NCBI GenBank assembly: GCA_007116835.1
Contig: SKHS01000129.1
Span: 1-19,923, forward strand
Length of the DNA stretch: 19,923 bases
Direction of reading: 5' to 3'
DNA from: Halomonas sp.
GTDB lineage: Bacteria; Pseudomonadota; Gammaproteobacteria; Pseudomonadales; Halomonadaceae
Part shown: piece after piece, positions 1-8,063 of the stretch
How positions within the stretch are numbered: the first letter of the stretch is position 1
Layout of the letters: every line of letters starts with the position of its first letter
The notes under the pieces: model-generated
What the model saw: only the letters and a program-made list of their open reading frames with translations
Told to the model about the DNA's origin: nothing
Database searches by the model: none
Position numbers and translations under genes: made by a program

Positions 1-2966
1 ATAACCCCAATCATTCGCCCACCCATTTGCAGTTCGCTGAGCATAGCAATAGCTTGATCTAATGCATCCTGATCCAGGCTGCCAAAGCCTTCATCAATAA
101 ATAGCGCATCCAACTGAATACCACCGGCGTAGGCTTGCACCACGTCGGAAAGCCCCAGCGCCAGTGCCAGCGCCGCCATAAACGACTCACCACCGGAAAG
201 CGTCGCTACTGAACGGCTCTTGCCGGTGTAAGTGTCGGCCACGTCCAGCTCCAAGCCTGACGCTTTATTGCCTTTTGAGGGATCTGCGCGGCGCACCAAC
301 TGGTAGCGCCCGCGGCTCATACGCACCAGCCGTTCAGACGCCTGGATCAGTACGTCGTCTAGCAGCACTCCTAGCACAAACCGCTGCAAGCTAATACGAT
401 GACCGGTGCGCCCGTTAGCCACCTCGCTTAACGTACCCCATACTCGGTATTGGGCTTCAAGCGCGGCCTGGGCCGTGTGGGCAGCAGTGAGTTTTTGACC
501 AATACCCTGCAAGGTCTTTAACCGCCCATCAAGCGCCCGCCACTCCTCTAGTTGGGTATGCTCCTCCGCTTGGGAGGCTTCGGTGAGTGTGGTGAGTGCG
601 GTAATATCCGGCAGCGTTTTTTCGGCCAGCTGGGTGTGGTAGTTATGTAGCGCGCCGTCAAGCTCAGCCAAACGGCGCTGATACGCCTCTACGTGGCGAA
701 CCAGGCCTTGGCGTTGGTTATCTTCTAGCTGAGCCGCTTGAAAGGCAGCTTCGCTTTCAAACGAACTGGCTTGTAGTGCCGTTTGCCACTCAGCCTGGGC
801 CTGTTCAAGCGCTTGCTGGCTACGCGCTACCTGATGATTAGCAATGCGCAGCTGCTCTTCAGCCCGCGCTTGCTGGGTTTGGCTCTCTGCCAGCACTTGC
901 TGTGCACGTTCCCAGGCTTGTTCAAACTCAGCAATCTGGCTGTCCAGCTCCGTGAGCGTTTGGCGCATGGCCAAGGGATGACACACATCTTCTGGCAGTG
1001 ATTGACGTAACTGGTCGCGCTGGCTCACTAGCCGCAAGGCTTCCTCTTTGGCCTTTTCAACCGCAGGCCGCTGGGCTTTGAGTTGTTTATCCAGCGTGCC
1101 CCAACCACTGCGTAGCTCGTCACGGGCACTGTTTTGCTGGTGAATCTCACCCTCAACATGTTGCCGACGCGCGACTTGGCGGCGTAATTGTTCACATGCC
1201 TGTTGTAACGCAGCCTGCGGCTGGCTGGCCCACTCGCCTAGCTGTTGACTAAGGCGCTGCGTCTGCTCGGCGTTGTAACGAATCTGTTGTGCTAACTGTT
1301 GATCCTGACGCTCGGCGGTTTGTAATGCGTGACGGGCCTGTTCCTCGGCTGAGCGCGCTGTTTCCACCTGGGCTTGGGTAACAATATCAGCATGTTTAAC
1401 CGCCGGAGCTGGGTGCTCAAGGCTGCCGCACACCGGGCAAGGTGCATCCTCCTCAAGGGTGAGTGCTAACAGTGCGGCTTGCCCTTGGTGCCAGCGCATC
1501 TCTTGCTCAGTCGCGTGCCGCTTGGCCTGTTCCGCTTCTCTGCGTCGGTGGTTGAGAGCCTCCGCTGCCTGGTGTTGCTGAGCAGTGAGCTCACGCCCCT
1601 GCCGAGTCAGATCATCCAACTCTTGTCGCTGAGCTAGCAGGCTCTCATGGCGGCTTAGCTCTGCGGGGGCGCTGGCCAGCTGCTGCCCCTCCGCTTGCAG
1701 GCGCTCAAGATTAAGGCTTATCGCTTCACCTTGTTGGCGAATGCTGTCTAACTGCGCCTCATCGCGCTTTAGGGTGGCATCGGCTTGCTGCCAAGCGACC
1801 TGGGCCGTTTGCAAGCGCGCTTCAAGCTCGCTTAACTGCTGGCCTTTGTGGATAAACTCGCCCAACTGACGATGGCGTTCACGCAGTGCGGGAAGTTCGG
1901 TTTGACGCTGTCGCGCCGTCTCAAATGCATGCTGGGCTTGTTCAGTACGGGTACGCTGGGCAGCAAGGGCGGCATCGGCTTGCCGCTGCTGTTCTTGAGT
2001 GGCAGTGAATGCCTGCTGCGCCTGGACTAACGCAGTGCTGTAAGGCCGCAGCGCTTGGGCGTGGTCACTTTGGGTCAATCGGTTCTGAAAGGCGGTTATT
2101 TGCGCTTGCTGTTCAAGGTGGCGCGCTCTATCTGCGGCGAGGCTGTCACGGATTTCAAATTGGCGCTGCAACGCTTGGGCTTCGCCTAGCGTCTGTTCAG
2201 CGCTGCGACGCTGCTGCTGAGCGGCTTCAAAACGCTGGCGCGCCTGCCCTACTTGCGGGGTTAGCGCCGCTAACTCTTGCGCTAACGCTGCTTCACTTTC
2301 CAGCTCGCCACCGGCCAAAATGCCACTGATATGCTGGCGGTGATCATTCACCGCTCGCTCAATTTGATTCGCTTGGGTACGCAGGCGCTCTTCAATGCGC
2401 TGAAAAATCTGGGTTTGAAACAACTGAGAAAAAATTTTCTCGCGGTCTTTCGACTCCGCTAACAGCAGTTCACGAAACTTCCCTTGGGGGAGCACCATCA
2501 CTTGGCGAAATTGATTCGCATCCAGACCTATTAAGGCGTGCAGCTGGCTGTTGGCATCGGTAACCTTACGCGCCACCAAGCACTCATCCTCTTCACCTTC
2601 TGGGGTCAGCCGCCACAGCTGGGCTTCAGCACTTTGTGTGGTAGTCCCTTCGCCAGTGGCCTTGGGGCGCTCCTGCTGGGGAACTCGGCGCACCCGGTAA
2701 GCACTATCACGCAGGCGAAAATCCAAGCTGACCTCGGTCAACAAAGTATCGGCGGCCTGGTCGCAGCGCATTTGCCCGGCATCGCGGTCATTACCGGTGG
2801 TTTGACCGTAAAGCGCAAAACAGATGGCATCTAGTATCGAGCTTTTGCCTGCGCCCGTAGGGCCATTAATCAGAAACAGCGGGCTGTTGCCCAACGCAGT
2901 AAAATCGATCGTTTCACTGCCTGCAAAGGGGCCAAACGCCTGCATGGTGAGCGTTAACGGCGTCAT
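1..2966 (-). CDS. sbcC: SbcC, ATPase subunit of the SbcCD nuclease (3' end cut by window edge)
   Basis: SbcC is the SMC/Rad50-like ATPase partner of SbcD; the complex cleaves DNA hairpins and processes double-strand ends in the cytoplasm. About 988 codons are visible. Read on the minus strand, the protein has a Walker A motif GPTGAGKSS at residues 35-43, a long Gln/Glu/Ala-rich coiled coil, the zinc-hook CPVC at residues 510-513, a second coiled coil, the ABC signature LSGGE from residue 923, and a Walker B/D-loop LFIDEGFGSLD near residue 955. The frame is open to the window edge, so only the last few dozen residues are missing compared with E. coli SbcC (about 1,048 residues). The ATG overlaps the sbcD stop as ATGA (2963-2966), implying translational coupling in an sbcD-sbcC operon. 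Nothing suggests decay. The identification is very secure. Confidence 0.96.
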   Translation of the reverse strand, partial: MTPLTLTMQAFGPFAGSETIDFTALGNSPLFLINGPTGAGKSSILDAICFALYGQTTGNDRDAGQMRCDQAADTLLTEVSLDFRLRDSAYRVRRVPQQERPKATGEGTTTQSAEAQLWRLTPEGEEDECLVARKVTDANSQLHALIGLDANQFRQVMVLPQGKFRELLLAESKDREKIFSQLFQTQIFQRIEERLRTQANQIERAVNDHRQHISGILAGGELESEAALAQELAALTPQVGQARQRFEAAQQQRRSAEQTLGEAQALQRQFEIRDSLAADRARHLEQQAQITAFQNRLTQSDHAQALRPYSTALVQAQQAFTATQEQQRQADAALAAQRTRTEQAQHAFETARQRQTELPALRERHRQLGEFIHKGQQLSELEARLQTAQVAWQQADATLKRDEAQLDSIRQQGEAISLNLERLQAEGQQLASAPAELSRHESLLAQRQELDDLTRQGRELTAQQHQAAEALNHRRREAEQAKRHATEQEMRWHQGQAALLALTLEEDAPCPVCGSLEHPAPAVKHADIVTQAQVETARSAEEQARHALQTAERQDQQLAQQIRYNAEQTQRLSQQLGEWASQPQAALQQACEQLRRQVARRQHVEGEIHQQNSARDELRSGWGTLDKQLKAQRPAVEKAKEEALRLVSQRDQLRQSLPEDVCHPLAMRQTLTELDSQIAEFEQAWERAQQVLAESQTQQARAEEQLRIANHQVARSQQALEQAQAEWQTALQASSFESEAAFQAAQLEDNQRQGLVRHVEAYQRRLAELDGALHNYHTQLAEKTLPDITALTTLTEASQAEEHTQLEEWRALDGRLKTLQGIGQKLTAAHTAQAALEAQYRVWGTLSEVANGRTGHRISLQRFVLGVLLDDVLIQASERLVRMSRGRYQLVRRADPSKGNKASGLELDVADTYTGKSRSVATLSGGESFMAALALALGLSDVVQAYAGGIQLDALFIDEGFGSLDQDALDQAIAMLSELQMGGRMIGV

Positions 2967-4111
2967 GGCTGGCTCTCCTGCTCACGGCTTAGGGTGGTGA
3001 TGAGTTCACGCATGGCGCTGGCCTGCTCATCACTCATGTTGCCCCCGCTGGTTTGGGTAAAGAAATCGCTAAACATATCCAGCGCGCTAAACTGCAGCCG
3101 TTCGCGATCTAACTGCTGACGCCCCCGCGCTGCCAACATGCCGGGCTTTTCTAAATGCAGCACGTTGGGGTAGACCTCGCGTAGCTTGCCCATGGGGTCA
3201 AGTATCGCGTGGCGGTCGGTCAGCCGCACTAACAAATAGTCATCGGCGTGGGTATCGGTTTTGCCTTGTGCTAGCAGCTCAGCCAGCTCGCCTTCCAGCA
3301 CGCGTACCTCTCGACGCGGGGTCAGCGGGCGGTGTTCGATCTGGCTCACGCCTTCTGGGCCAATATCCACCAGCGTGACGCCTTTGCGCTGGTTAGCCTC
3401 TGAGAAGCTGTATTTAAGTAGCGAGCCGCTGTAGCGAATATGCTCACCGCCGCGATACTGCGGCCCATGAAGGTGGCCTAAAGCAACATAGTCAAACGAC
3501 TGCATCGGCTCCCAGGCAACACGTTCCGCGCCTCCCAAGGTTAACGGGCGCTCTGAATCGCTGGCACTGCCGCCATCCACAAAGCAGTGGCTCATCAGTA
3601 CGGTGGGACGGCCAACTTTGCGCTGGGTGTTGATACGCTCGACTAAGTAACGGTGAGCGCTGTCAAAATCACGAACATCCACCGAAAATTGACTGCGCAC
3701 ATACTCTGGATCAGCGTAGGGAATACCGAACACATCCACCTCCGCCCCATTAATCGACAGCGACACAGGGCGGTCGCAGGCGGATAGATCAGACAAAATA
3801 TGCAACCCTGCTTGGCGCAGGTGGCGCGCGCCGAAGCCAAGGCGCTCAGCACCGTCGTGGTTGCCAGAGATCATAATCACCGGCAAACGGCGCTTTTCAC
3901 ACAACTCGCCAAGCACCTCATCTAATAGCGTGACAGCGGCGGCTGGCGGCACCGAACGGTCATAAATATCACCGGCAATCAGCACCGCGTCCACCGCATC
4001 GCGGTCGACAATCTCCAGCAGCTGGTTCAAGACATGGCGCTGGTCTTCCAACAGCGAGAGGTTGTGAAACAGCCGCCCCAGGTGCCAATCGGCGGTATGA
4101 AGTAGTCGCAT
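2963..4111 (-). CDS. sbcD: SbcD, Mre11-like nuclease subunit of SbcCD
   Basis: SbcD is the Mn2+-dependent exo/endonuclease of the SbcCD complex. The 382-residue protein has the calcineurin-like metallophosphoesterase motifs in order: D8-x-H10 in ADWHLGR, GD48 in GDIYDR, GNHD at 83-86, a later His in the segment MSHCFV, and GHLHG further on. These residues coordinate the two metal ions. The C-terminal part beyond about residue 270 is the variable capping region. Length is close to E. coli SbcD (400 residues). The ATG at 4109-4111 places the first metal motif at residue 8, normal for the family, although no strong Shine-Dalgarno is visible. It is the first gene of the sbcDC operon, and its stop overlaps the sbcC start. 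Confidence 0.96.
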   Translation of the reverse strand: MRLLHTADWHLGRLFHNLSLLEDQRHVLNQLLEIVDRDAVDAVLIAGDIYDRSVPPAAAVTLLDEVLGELCEKRRLPVIMISGNHDGAERLGFGARHLRQAGLHILSDLSACDRPVSLSINGAEVDVFGIPYADPEYVRSQFSVDVRDFDSAHRYLVERINTQRKVGRPTVLMSHCFVDGGSASDSERPLTLGGAERVAWEPMQSFDYVALGHLHGPQYRGGEHIRYSGSLLKYSFSEANQRKGVTLVDIGPEGVSQIEHRPLTPRREVRVLEGELAELLAQGKTDTHADDYLLVRLTDRHAILDPMGKLREVYPNVLHLEKPGMLAARGRQQLDRERLQFSALDMFSDFFTQTSGGNMSDEQASAMRELITTLSREQESQP

Positions 4112-4140
4112 GGCAGGCTCAATGCAAAAAAATATTCCCC

Positions 4141-4170
4141 ATCATAGCAATCTGCATTCCAAACTGTCCG
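4141..4170 (-). promoter_or_regulatory. candidate sigma70 promoter of sbcDC
   Basis: On the minus strand a TATGAT -10 box (4141-4146) lies 18 bases after CGGACA (4165-4170), which keeps the GACA of the consensus -35. It is 30 bases upstream of the sbcD ATG. This is a visual match only. Confidence 0.4.
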
Positions 4171-4181
4171 TCACCCAGCAC

Positions 4182-4206
4182 AAAAAGCCCCGCACATGGC
4201 GGGGCT
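4182..4206 (-). terminator. Rho-independent terminator of the DASS carrier gene
   Basis: A perfect 8-bp GC-rich stem (AGCCCCGC / GCGGGGCT, 4186-4193 and 4199-4206) with a 5-base loop is followed, on the minus strand, by a run of five T. It sits 23 bases after the stop of the DASS carrier and would insulate sbcDC from that gene. Confidence 0.85.
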
Positions 4207-4229
4207 GGAGCAGCAGTAGTCGCTAGCAG

Positions 4230-5888
4230 TTAGTTGCGGAACGCGTCCGGATAGGTGGTTAAATCAATTCCCCACACGAGGGGTAACAAGAAATAAACCG
4301 ACGCGACGATCAGCAGCAGTGCGAAAATATTTAGCCAAAAGCCGTTGCGTACCATCTCAATAATTTTTATTTTGCCGGTGGCAAAAATGATCGCGTTAGG
4401 CGGCGTGCCCACCGGCAGCATAAAGGCGCAATTAGCTGCCATTGCCGCCGGCACCATCAGCACGAATGGATGAATATCCAGCGCCAGCGCCAGCGACGCA
4501 AGCACCGGCAGAATCATCGTAGCCGTTGCTGTATTGGAAGTAATTTCGGTCAAGAACAACACCATGCCTGCCGCTAACAGGATCACCAACAGGAAGTTAA
4601 CGCCCTCCAGCACGCTCATTTGGCCACCGATCCATACAGCCAACCCAGAAGAGCTAAAACCAGCAGCAATCGCTAAGCCACCGCCAAACAGCAATAGGAT
4701 GCCCCACGGCACGTCTTTGGCGATATCCCACCCGAGCAGACAGCCACCTTTATTAGGTGAGGGAATTAAGAACAGCGCGATCGCCGCCACAATGGCAATC
4801 ATCGTGTCGTTAATGCCGGGAATATTCAGGAGCTGGCCTTGCCATAAAAATGAGCGGGTAATCCAGAAAAACGCCGCCATCAGGAAAACTGCCAACACGG
4901 CTTTCTCTTCGAAAGTGATCTTCCCCAGCGCTTCCTTCTCTTTAGCAATCAGTGCTTTGCCTCCGGGAAGGTTGCTGAATTTAATTGGGTAAATAATGCG
5001 TGTCAGCATCAGCCAGCCAACAAATAGCAGTACCACAACAACAGGGAAAGCAAACATCATCCAGCTGGCAAAGGTGATTTCAAACCCAAACAGCTCATTT
5101 ACAATCGCTGCCAGAATGATGTTGGGAGGTGTCCCAATCAGGGTACCCAAACCGCCGATCGTGCCACCATAACCAACGCCAAAAATTAGCGCCTTACTGA
5201 ATTTATCAATTTCTTCACTGTGATCACCCTCACTTTTATTTAGCTCCTGGGTCACCTGATACACAATTGCTGTACCGATAGGCAGCATCATCATGACCGA
5301 CGCCGTATTAGAGACCCACATCGACAAAAAGCCGGTGGCCGCCATGAAGCCGAACACAATGCTGTTAATGCTAGTGCCTAGCAGCGAAATAATAGTCAGT
5401 GCAATGCGCTTATGCAGATCCCACTTCTCCATCGCCAGGGCGATCATAAACCCCCCCAGGAAAAGGAAGATAATAGGATTGCCGTAAGCAGCGGTTACCG
5501 CACTGCTCCCAAGCGCACCGGTAATCGGTAGCAGCACAATGGGCAGTAGCGACGTTACCGGAATAGGAATGGCTTCGGTAATCCACCAAACCGCCACCCA
5601 CAGCGTGGTAGCAAGCACCATACGGCCTTCTACGCTTAGATCCGCAGGGTGGAAAAACATCAGTACAAACGCAAACAGCATTGGCCCCAGCACCAGGCCA
5701 ACCTGTTGAGATTTCGTATAAGCGGGCGGTTTAGGCGGCTTATCGCCCGCACCTCGTTGCTCGCCTGAAGGGTTAGACGCTGAGCGCCCCGTGCCAGAAG
5801 CTGGCAACGCGCACATCAGTAGATTTTTGACTTGGTCGTGGGAGTGCCAAAGCATCCCCCAGAGCGTCATCGTGGCAGTTCTGCGCAT
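4230..5888 (-). CDS. DASS/SLC13-family Na+-coupled dicarboxylate symporter (SdcS-like)
   Basis: This is an inner-membrane carrier of the divalent anion:sodium symporter family, which imports C4-dicarboxylates or similar anions with Na+. Numbered from the ATG at 5888 (552 residues), the two diagnostic Ser-Asn-Thr motifs that build the Na+/substrate sites are visible: SNTAS near 193 and SNTATAT near 451. Also present are the paired GTPPN loops and about a dozen hydrophobic segments. The sequence closely resembles staphylococcal SdcS as I remember it (LGP, FFHP, EAIPIP, FLFLGGF, GTIGGLGTLIGTPP, AANCAFMLPVGTPPNAIIF). The start is uncertain: the frame stays open to a GTG at 5996, and ATGs at 5888, 5870, 5855 and 5816 all lack a clear Shine-Dalgarno. 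Alignment with SdcS favours one of the shorter forms (about 528-541 residues). The exact substrate cannot be read from sequence. Confidence 0.92.
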   Translation of the reverse strand: MRRTATMTLWGMLWHSHDQVKNLLMCALPASGTGRSASNPSGEQRGAGDKPPKPPAYTKSQQVGLVLGPMLFAFVLMFFHPADLSVEGRMVLATTLWVAVWWITEAIPIPVTSLLPIVLLPITGALGSSAVTAAYGNPIIFLFLGGFMIALAMEKWDLHKRIALTIISLLGTSINSIVFGFMAATGFLSMWVSNTASVMMMLPIGTAIVYQVTQELNKSEGDHSEEIDKFSKALIFGVGYGGTIGGLGTLIGTPPNIILAAIVNELFGFEITFASWMMFAFPVVVVLLFVGWLMLTRIIYPIKFSNLPGGKALIAKEKEALGKITFEEKAVLAVFLMAAFFWITRSFLWQGQLLNIPGINDTMIAIVAAIALFLIPSPNKGGCLLGWDIAKDVPWGILLLFGGGLAIAAGFSSSGLAVWIGGQMSVLEGVNFLLVILLAAGMVLFLTEITSNTATATMILPVLASLALALDIHPFVLMVPAAMAANCAFMLPVGTPPNAIIFATGKIKIIEMVRNGFWLNIFALLLIVASVYFLLPLVWGIDLTTYPDAFRN

Positions 5889-6033
5889 TATCAAAGTACC
5901 GCTCGCAGTCAGGTGATCAAAAGGGCTTTTCACACAATAAAACCCGATGGCGTATGTAAAATAGCCTAGCTGGCTTTTTCGGTGCCCTTTATTCACTGCA
6001 GCTAAGGATTAGTCCAGCGAATTGACAAAAAAT

Positions 6034-6061
6034 ACAACCAAAGTCTAACAACTTTAGTTGT
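6034..6061. promoter_or_regulatory. inverted repeat in the divergent intergenic region, possible operator
   Basis: ACAACCAAAGT (6034-6044) and ACTTTAGTTGT (6051-6061) form an 11-bp dyad with one mismatch and a 6-base spacer. It lies between the divergently transcribed DASS carrier and CDP-alcohol phosphatidyltransferase genes. A TTGACA hexamer (6022-6027, plus strand) lies just before it, so the dyad could cover a promoter core. No U-run follows, so an operator is more likely than a terminator. Confidence 0.4.
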
Positions 6062-6137
6062 AATAATTAGCTCATCCTCACATGACATAACAGCCTTATA
6101 TCGATAGATGTGGGGCGCTTCCCAAGGAGCTACTAAC

Positions 6138-6767
6138 GTGCTTGACCGTTTCGCTATGCCACTTACCCATCGCCCGCTTGCTAGTATGGCTAGGCATCTC
6201 TACAACAGGCAAATTACTCCTGACCAAGTCACCCTAGGTGCTTTTTTGGTTGGCATGAGCGCGCTACCGCTACTGGCCTTTGAATATTACGTTTTAGCAC
6301 TAATAGCGATTTTATTGAACCGCCTAGGCGATGGACTGGATGGCGCCCTTGCCCGATTTAGCGGGCAGCAAAGCGATGCAGGCGGGTTTATTGATATCGG
6401 CCTGGATTTTGTCTTTTACGCCGCGGTAATACTAGGGTTTGCACTGGCTAACCCCACGCAAAATGCACTAGCGGCAGCGGTACTGCTATTCGCGTTTATC
6501 GGCACGGGAACCTCGTTTTTAGCCTTTGCTATTGCGGCGAAAGCACGCAATGTCGAACGGCCAAACTTTCCCCAAAAAGCGTTTTACTATTTAGAGGGCT
6601 TAACCGAAGGGACAGAAACCATTATCGCGTTGGTGCTCTTCTGCCTCTTTCCACAGTATTTTCCGTGGCTAGCAGGACTGTTTGCAGCCGCTTGTATGAT
6701 AACGGCGACCACACGATTGTGGGGAGGTTATTGGACGTTAAAGCGCTCGCTGAGCACCAAACGCTAG
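6138..6767 (+). CDS. CDP-alcohol phosphatidyltransferase family membrane protein
   Basis: This is an integral membrane enzyme of the family that transfers a phosphatidyl or related phosphoalcohol group from a CDP-activated donor to an alcohol (PgsA, PssA and others). The complete signature D-x2-D-G-x2-A-R-x8-G-x3-D-x3-D is present, with Asp65, Asp68, Asp86 and Asp90 as the predicted metal ligands and catalytic base. Hydrophobic segments lie on both sides. I chose the GTG at 6138 because an AAGGAG (6124-6129) sits 8 bases before it; an in-frame ATG at 6108 lies upstream of that ribosome site and is less likely. At 209 residues it fits the compact members of the family. The acceptor alcohol cannot be told from the sequence, and it is not obviously PgsA or PssA. 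It is transcribed away from the DASS carrier gene. Confidence 0.88.
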   Translation: MLDRFAMPLTHRPLASMARHLYNRQITPDQVTLGAFLVGMSALPLLAFEYYVLALIAILLNRLGDGLDGALARFSGQQSDAGGFIDIGLDFVFYAAVILGFALANPTQNALAAAVLLFAFIGTGTSFLAFAIAAKARNVERPNFPQKAFYYLEGLTEGTETIIALVLFCLFPQYFPWLAGLFAAACMITATTRLWGGYWTLKRSLSTKR

Positions 6768-6967
6768 GGTTATCGGGCAATATCGCTCGATGCTGCCCTT
6801 GTCAGGCAGGCCAGTCTTGACTCGAATTAACTTTTTTAAATATTTTGCATTTGCAATTGCTTCTCACAAAACACTGTATTAGCCTCGATAGATACAAGTA
6901 GTGTACAGCGTATATGGTGTCTCTATTTGTACAACCGTCATTGTACGCATTCACAAGGAGTCGTGGC

Positions 6968-7288
6968 ATGCACAACACCCAACTGGCAGATATTTCTCGA
7001 ACGGGTCTCCAATTAGCGATTCAAGAGATCAAAGAAGAAATGTTTGATACCCCAGAGTGCGACTACACCATCGCCAAGTTGCTAAGCCATTGCGGCCAGT
7101 TTGAAGCAGCTGAACGTCATATCGACGACATGTTGCTGAAGTGGGGAGCATCCCCAGATGTAGTCACCCTTACCGAACAAGCCTATGCCGATATGGCAAA
7201 CGTGAGCGCCGCTTCTATTGCTACTTCGCCTCAGGCGTCACGCCGTGTTTCATCTTTCGCTCCTACTTCTCCAGCTGCCATCGCTTAA
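6968..7288 (+). CDS. small hypothetical protein (106 aa)
   Basis: I do not recognise this protein. The ATG at 6968 is preceded by AAGGAG (6955-6960) at a 7-base distance, which makes it the clear start even though the frame is open from 6914. The N-terminal 75 residues look soluble and mostly helical, with an amphipathic repeat-like stretch (FEAAERHIDDMLLKWG) that could be a single TPR-like hairpin. The last 30 residues are Ala/Ser/Pro-rich and probably disordered. There is no signal peptide and no membrane segment. It stands alone between two plus-strand genes, with its own leader of about 200 bases containing three TGTAC pentamers and a hairpin after its stop, so it is likely a single-gene transcript. 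Confidence 0.7.
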   Translation: MHNTQLADISRTGLQLAIQEIKEEMFDTPECDYTIAKLLSHCGQFEAAERHIDDMLLKWGASPDVVTLTEQAYADMANVSAASIATSPQASRRVSSFAPTSPAAIA

Positions 7289-7313
7289 TTCTTTACCCTA
7301 CGTTTGAAAAACT

Positions 7314-7358
7314 AACGGCTTGCCTTCCTATATGACTTTTTATAGCTGGCAAGCCGTT
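7314..7358 (+). terminator. long stem-loop after the small hypothetical gene
   Basis: AACGGCTTGCC (7314-7324) pairs perfectly with GGCAAGCCGTT (7348-7358) across a 23-base AT-rich loop. It is 25 bases after the stop of the 106-aa gene. The following bases (TACGTTTAG) are only weakly T-rich, so it is a possible terminator or a transcript-end stabiliser. Confidence 0.5.
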
Positions 7359-7395
7359 TACGTTTAGCTGACCGTGCTTTTCTTCACCGCGACTA

Positions 7396-7430
7396 CTCAA
7401 GACACCTCCTCAAGACACCTCCTCAAGACA
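7396..7430. repeat. 13-bp tandem repeat, about 2.7 copies
   Basis: The unit CTCAAGACACCTC is repeated almost exactly (7396-7408, 7409-7421, and partial from 7422). It lies upstream of the XRE-cupin/azlCD operon and directly before a 14-bp palindrome. The function is unknown; replication slippage or regulator binding are both possible. Confidence 0.7.
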
Positions 7431-7442
7431 AGCACGTGCTTG
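7429..7442. promoter_or_regulatory. 14-bp perfect palindrome upstream of the azl operon
   Basis: CAAGCACGTGCTTG is a perfect palindrome immediately after the tandem repeat and 14 bases before the TTGACA of the candidate promoter. Its place suggests an operator for a dimeric regulator, but no known consensus is recognised. Confidence 0.4.
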
Positions 7443-7455
7443 AACGACGGTTTAG

Positions 7456-7487
7456 TTGACAGGCTAACGTTCCTTATATAGAACATT
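7456..7487 (+). promoter_or_regulatory. candidate promoter with overlapping operator dyad for XRE-azlCD
   Basis: TTGACA (7456-7461) is a perfect -35 box; TATAGA (7477-7482) or a hexamer one or two bases on serves as -10. Overlapping it is the dyad AACGTTC (7466-7472), 8 bases, GAACATT (7481-7487), which matches in 6 of 7 positions. A dyad over the -10 box just before a gene for an HTH protein is typical of autorepression; that role is inferred. Confidence 0.5.
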
Positions 7488-7532
7488 ATTCATAGAGAGC
7501 GTTATTTACCAAGCACAGCCAGGCGACACGTT

Positions 7533-8063
7533 ATGGATAAGCTTTCACTCAATACGCTAGGTCAACACCTTCAAACGCTTCGGCTGGAACGGGGCTGGTC
7601 GCTGTCATCTCTCGCCAACGCCGCGGGCATTGCCAAATCAAACCTGTGTCGCCTTGAACAAGGTAATGGCAACCCCACCCTGGACACTCTCTGGCGATTG
7701 GCCGTTCAGCTTAATGCACCGTTCGGCACACTAGTGGCGCCTATTAGCGTCCCCCTTGGCGAAGATGGCGTGCAGGTGCAGCTGATTGACCAGGGCAAAG
7801 GCTCGCCACACGTAGATGCTTATTGGATGCGCTGCGCCCCCCATACCCTGCGCCACGCTGAAGCCCATACACTCGGCACGCTAGAAACGCTGACGCTCAT
7901 CAGTGGCTGGCTAGAAGCAGGTCCAGAGGGTGCCACCACCGTGCTAACGCCTGGAGAGACCAAAACGTTTCCCGCCGACCAGCCACACTGCTACCGCACC
8001 CAAGACCACGAGGCCACCCTGCTACTCACCGTTACTTACGGTGAACAAGGGGACGCGCCATGA
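7533..8063 (+). CDS. XRE-family transcriptional regulator with C-terminal cupin domain
   Basis: The 176-residue protein has an N-terminal XRE helix-turn-helix (about 8-66), with the recognition segment SLSSLANAAGIAKSNLCRLE followed by the common helix GNPTLDTLWRLA. From about 85 to 172 there is a small beta-rich domain of cupin type, ending in the typical segment with PADQPHCYR. This architecture is known for ligand-responsive repressors or activators. Its stop overlaps the azlC start as ATGA (8060-8063), so it is co-transcribed with the exporter and probably controls it, sensing an amino acid or related molecule through the cupin. No good Shine-Dalgarno precedes the ATG. The domain calls are secure; the ligand is unknown. 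Confidence 0.9.
   Translation: MDKLSLNTLGQHLQTLRLERGWSLSSLANAAGIAKSNLCRLEQGNGNPTLDTLWRLAVQLNAPFGTLVAPISVPLGEDGVQVQLIDQGKGSPHVDAYWMRCAPHTLRHAEAHTLGTLETLTLISGWLEAGPEGATTVLTPGETKTFPADQPHCYRTQDHEATLLLTVTYGEQGDAP

Noticed and set aside
783..2834. Several plus-strand open frames (for example 783-1001, 1848-2030, 2009-2329, 2538-2834)
   Set aside because: They lie antisense to sbcC, have no ribosome sites or recognisable domains, and the sbcC frame shows every expected motif.
4534..4992. 152-codon plus-strand frame within the DASS carrier gene
   Set aside because: Antisense shadow of a strongly conserved membrane protein; its translation shows no family resemblance.
6772..6815. GGGCA/TGCCC hairpin after the CDP-alcohol transferase gene as a terminator
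   Set aside because: Only a 5-bp stem with a 14-base loop and no T-run.
7396..7430. Tandem 13-bp repeats considered as a CRISPR or iteron origin
   Set aside because: Units are contiguous without spacers, fewer than three copies, and no cas or replication gene is nearby.
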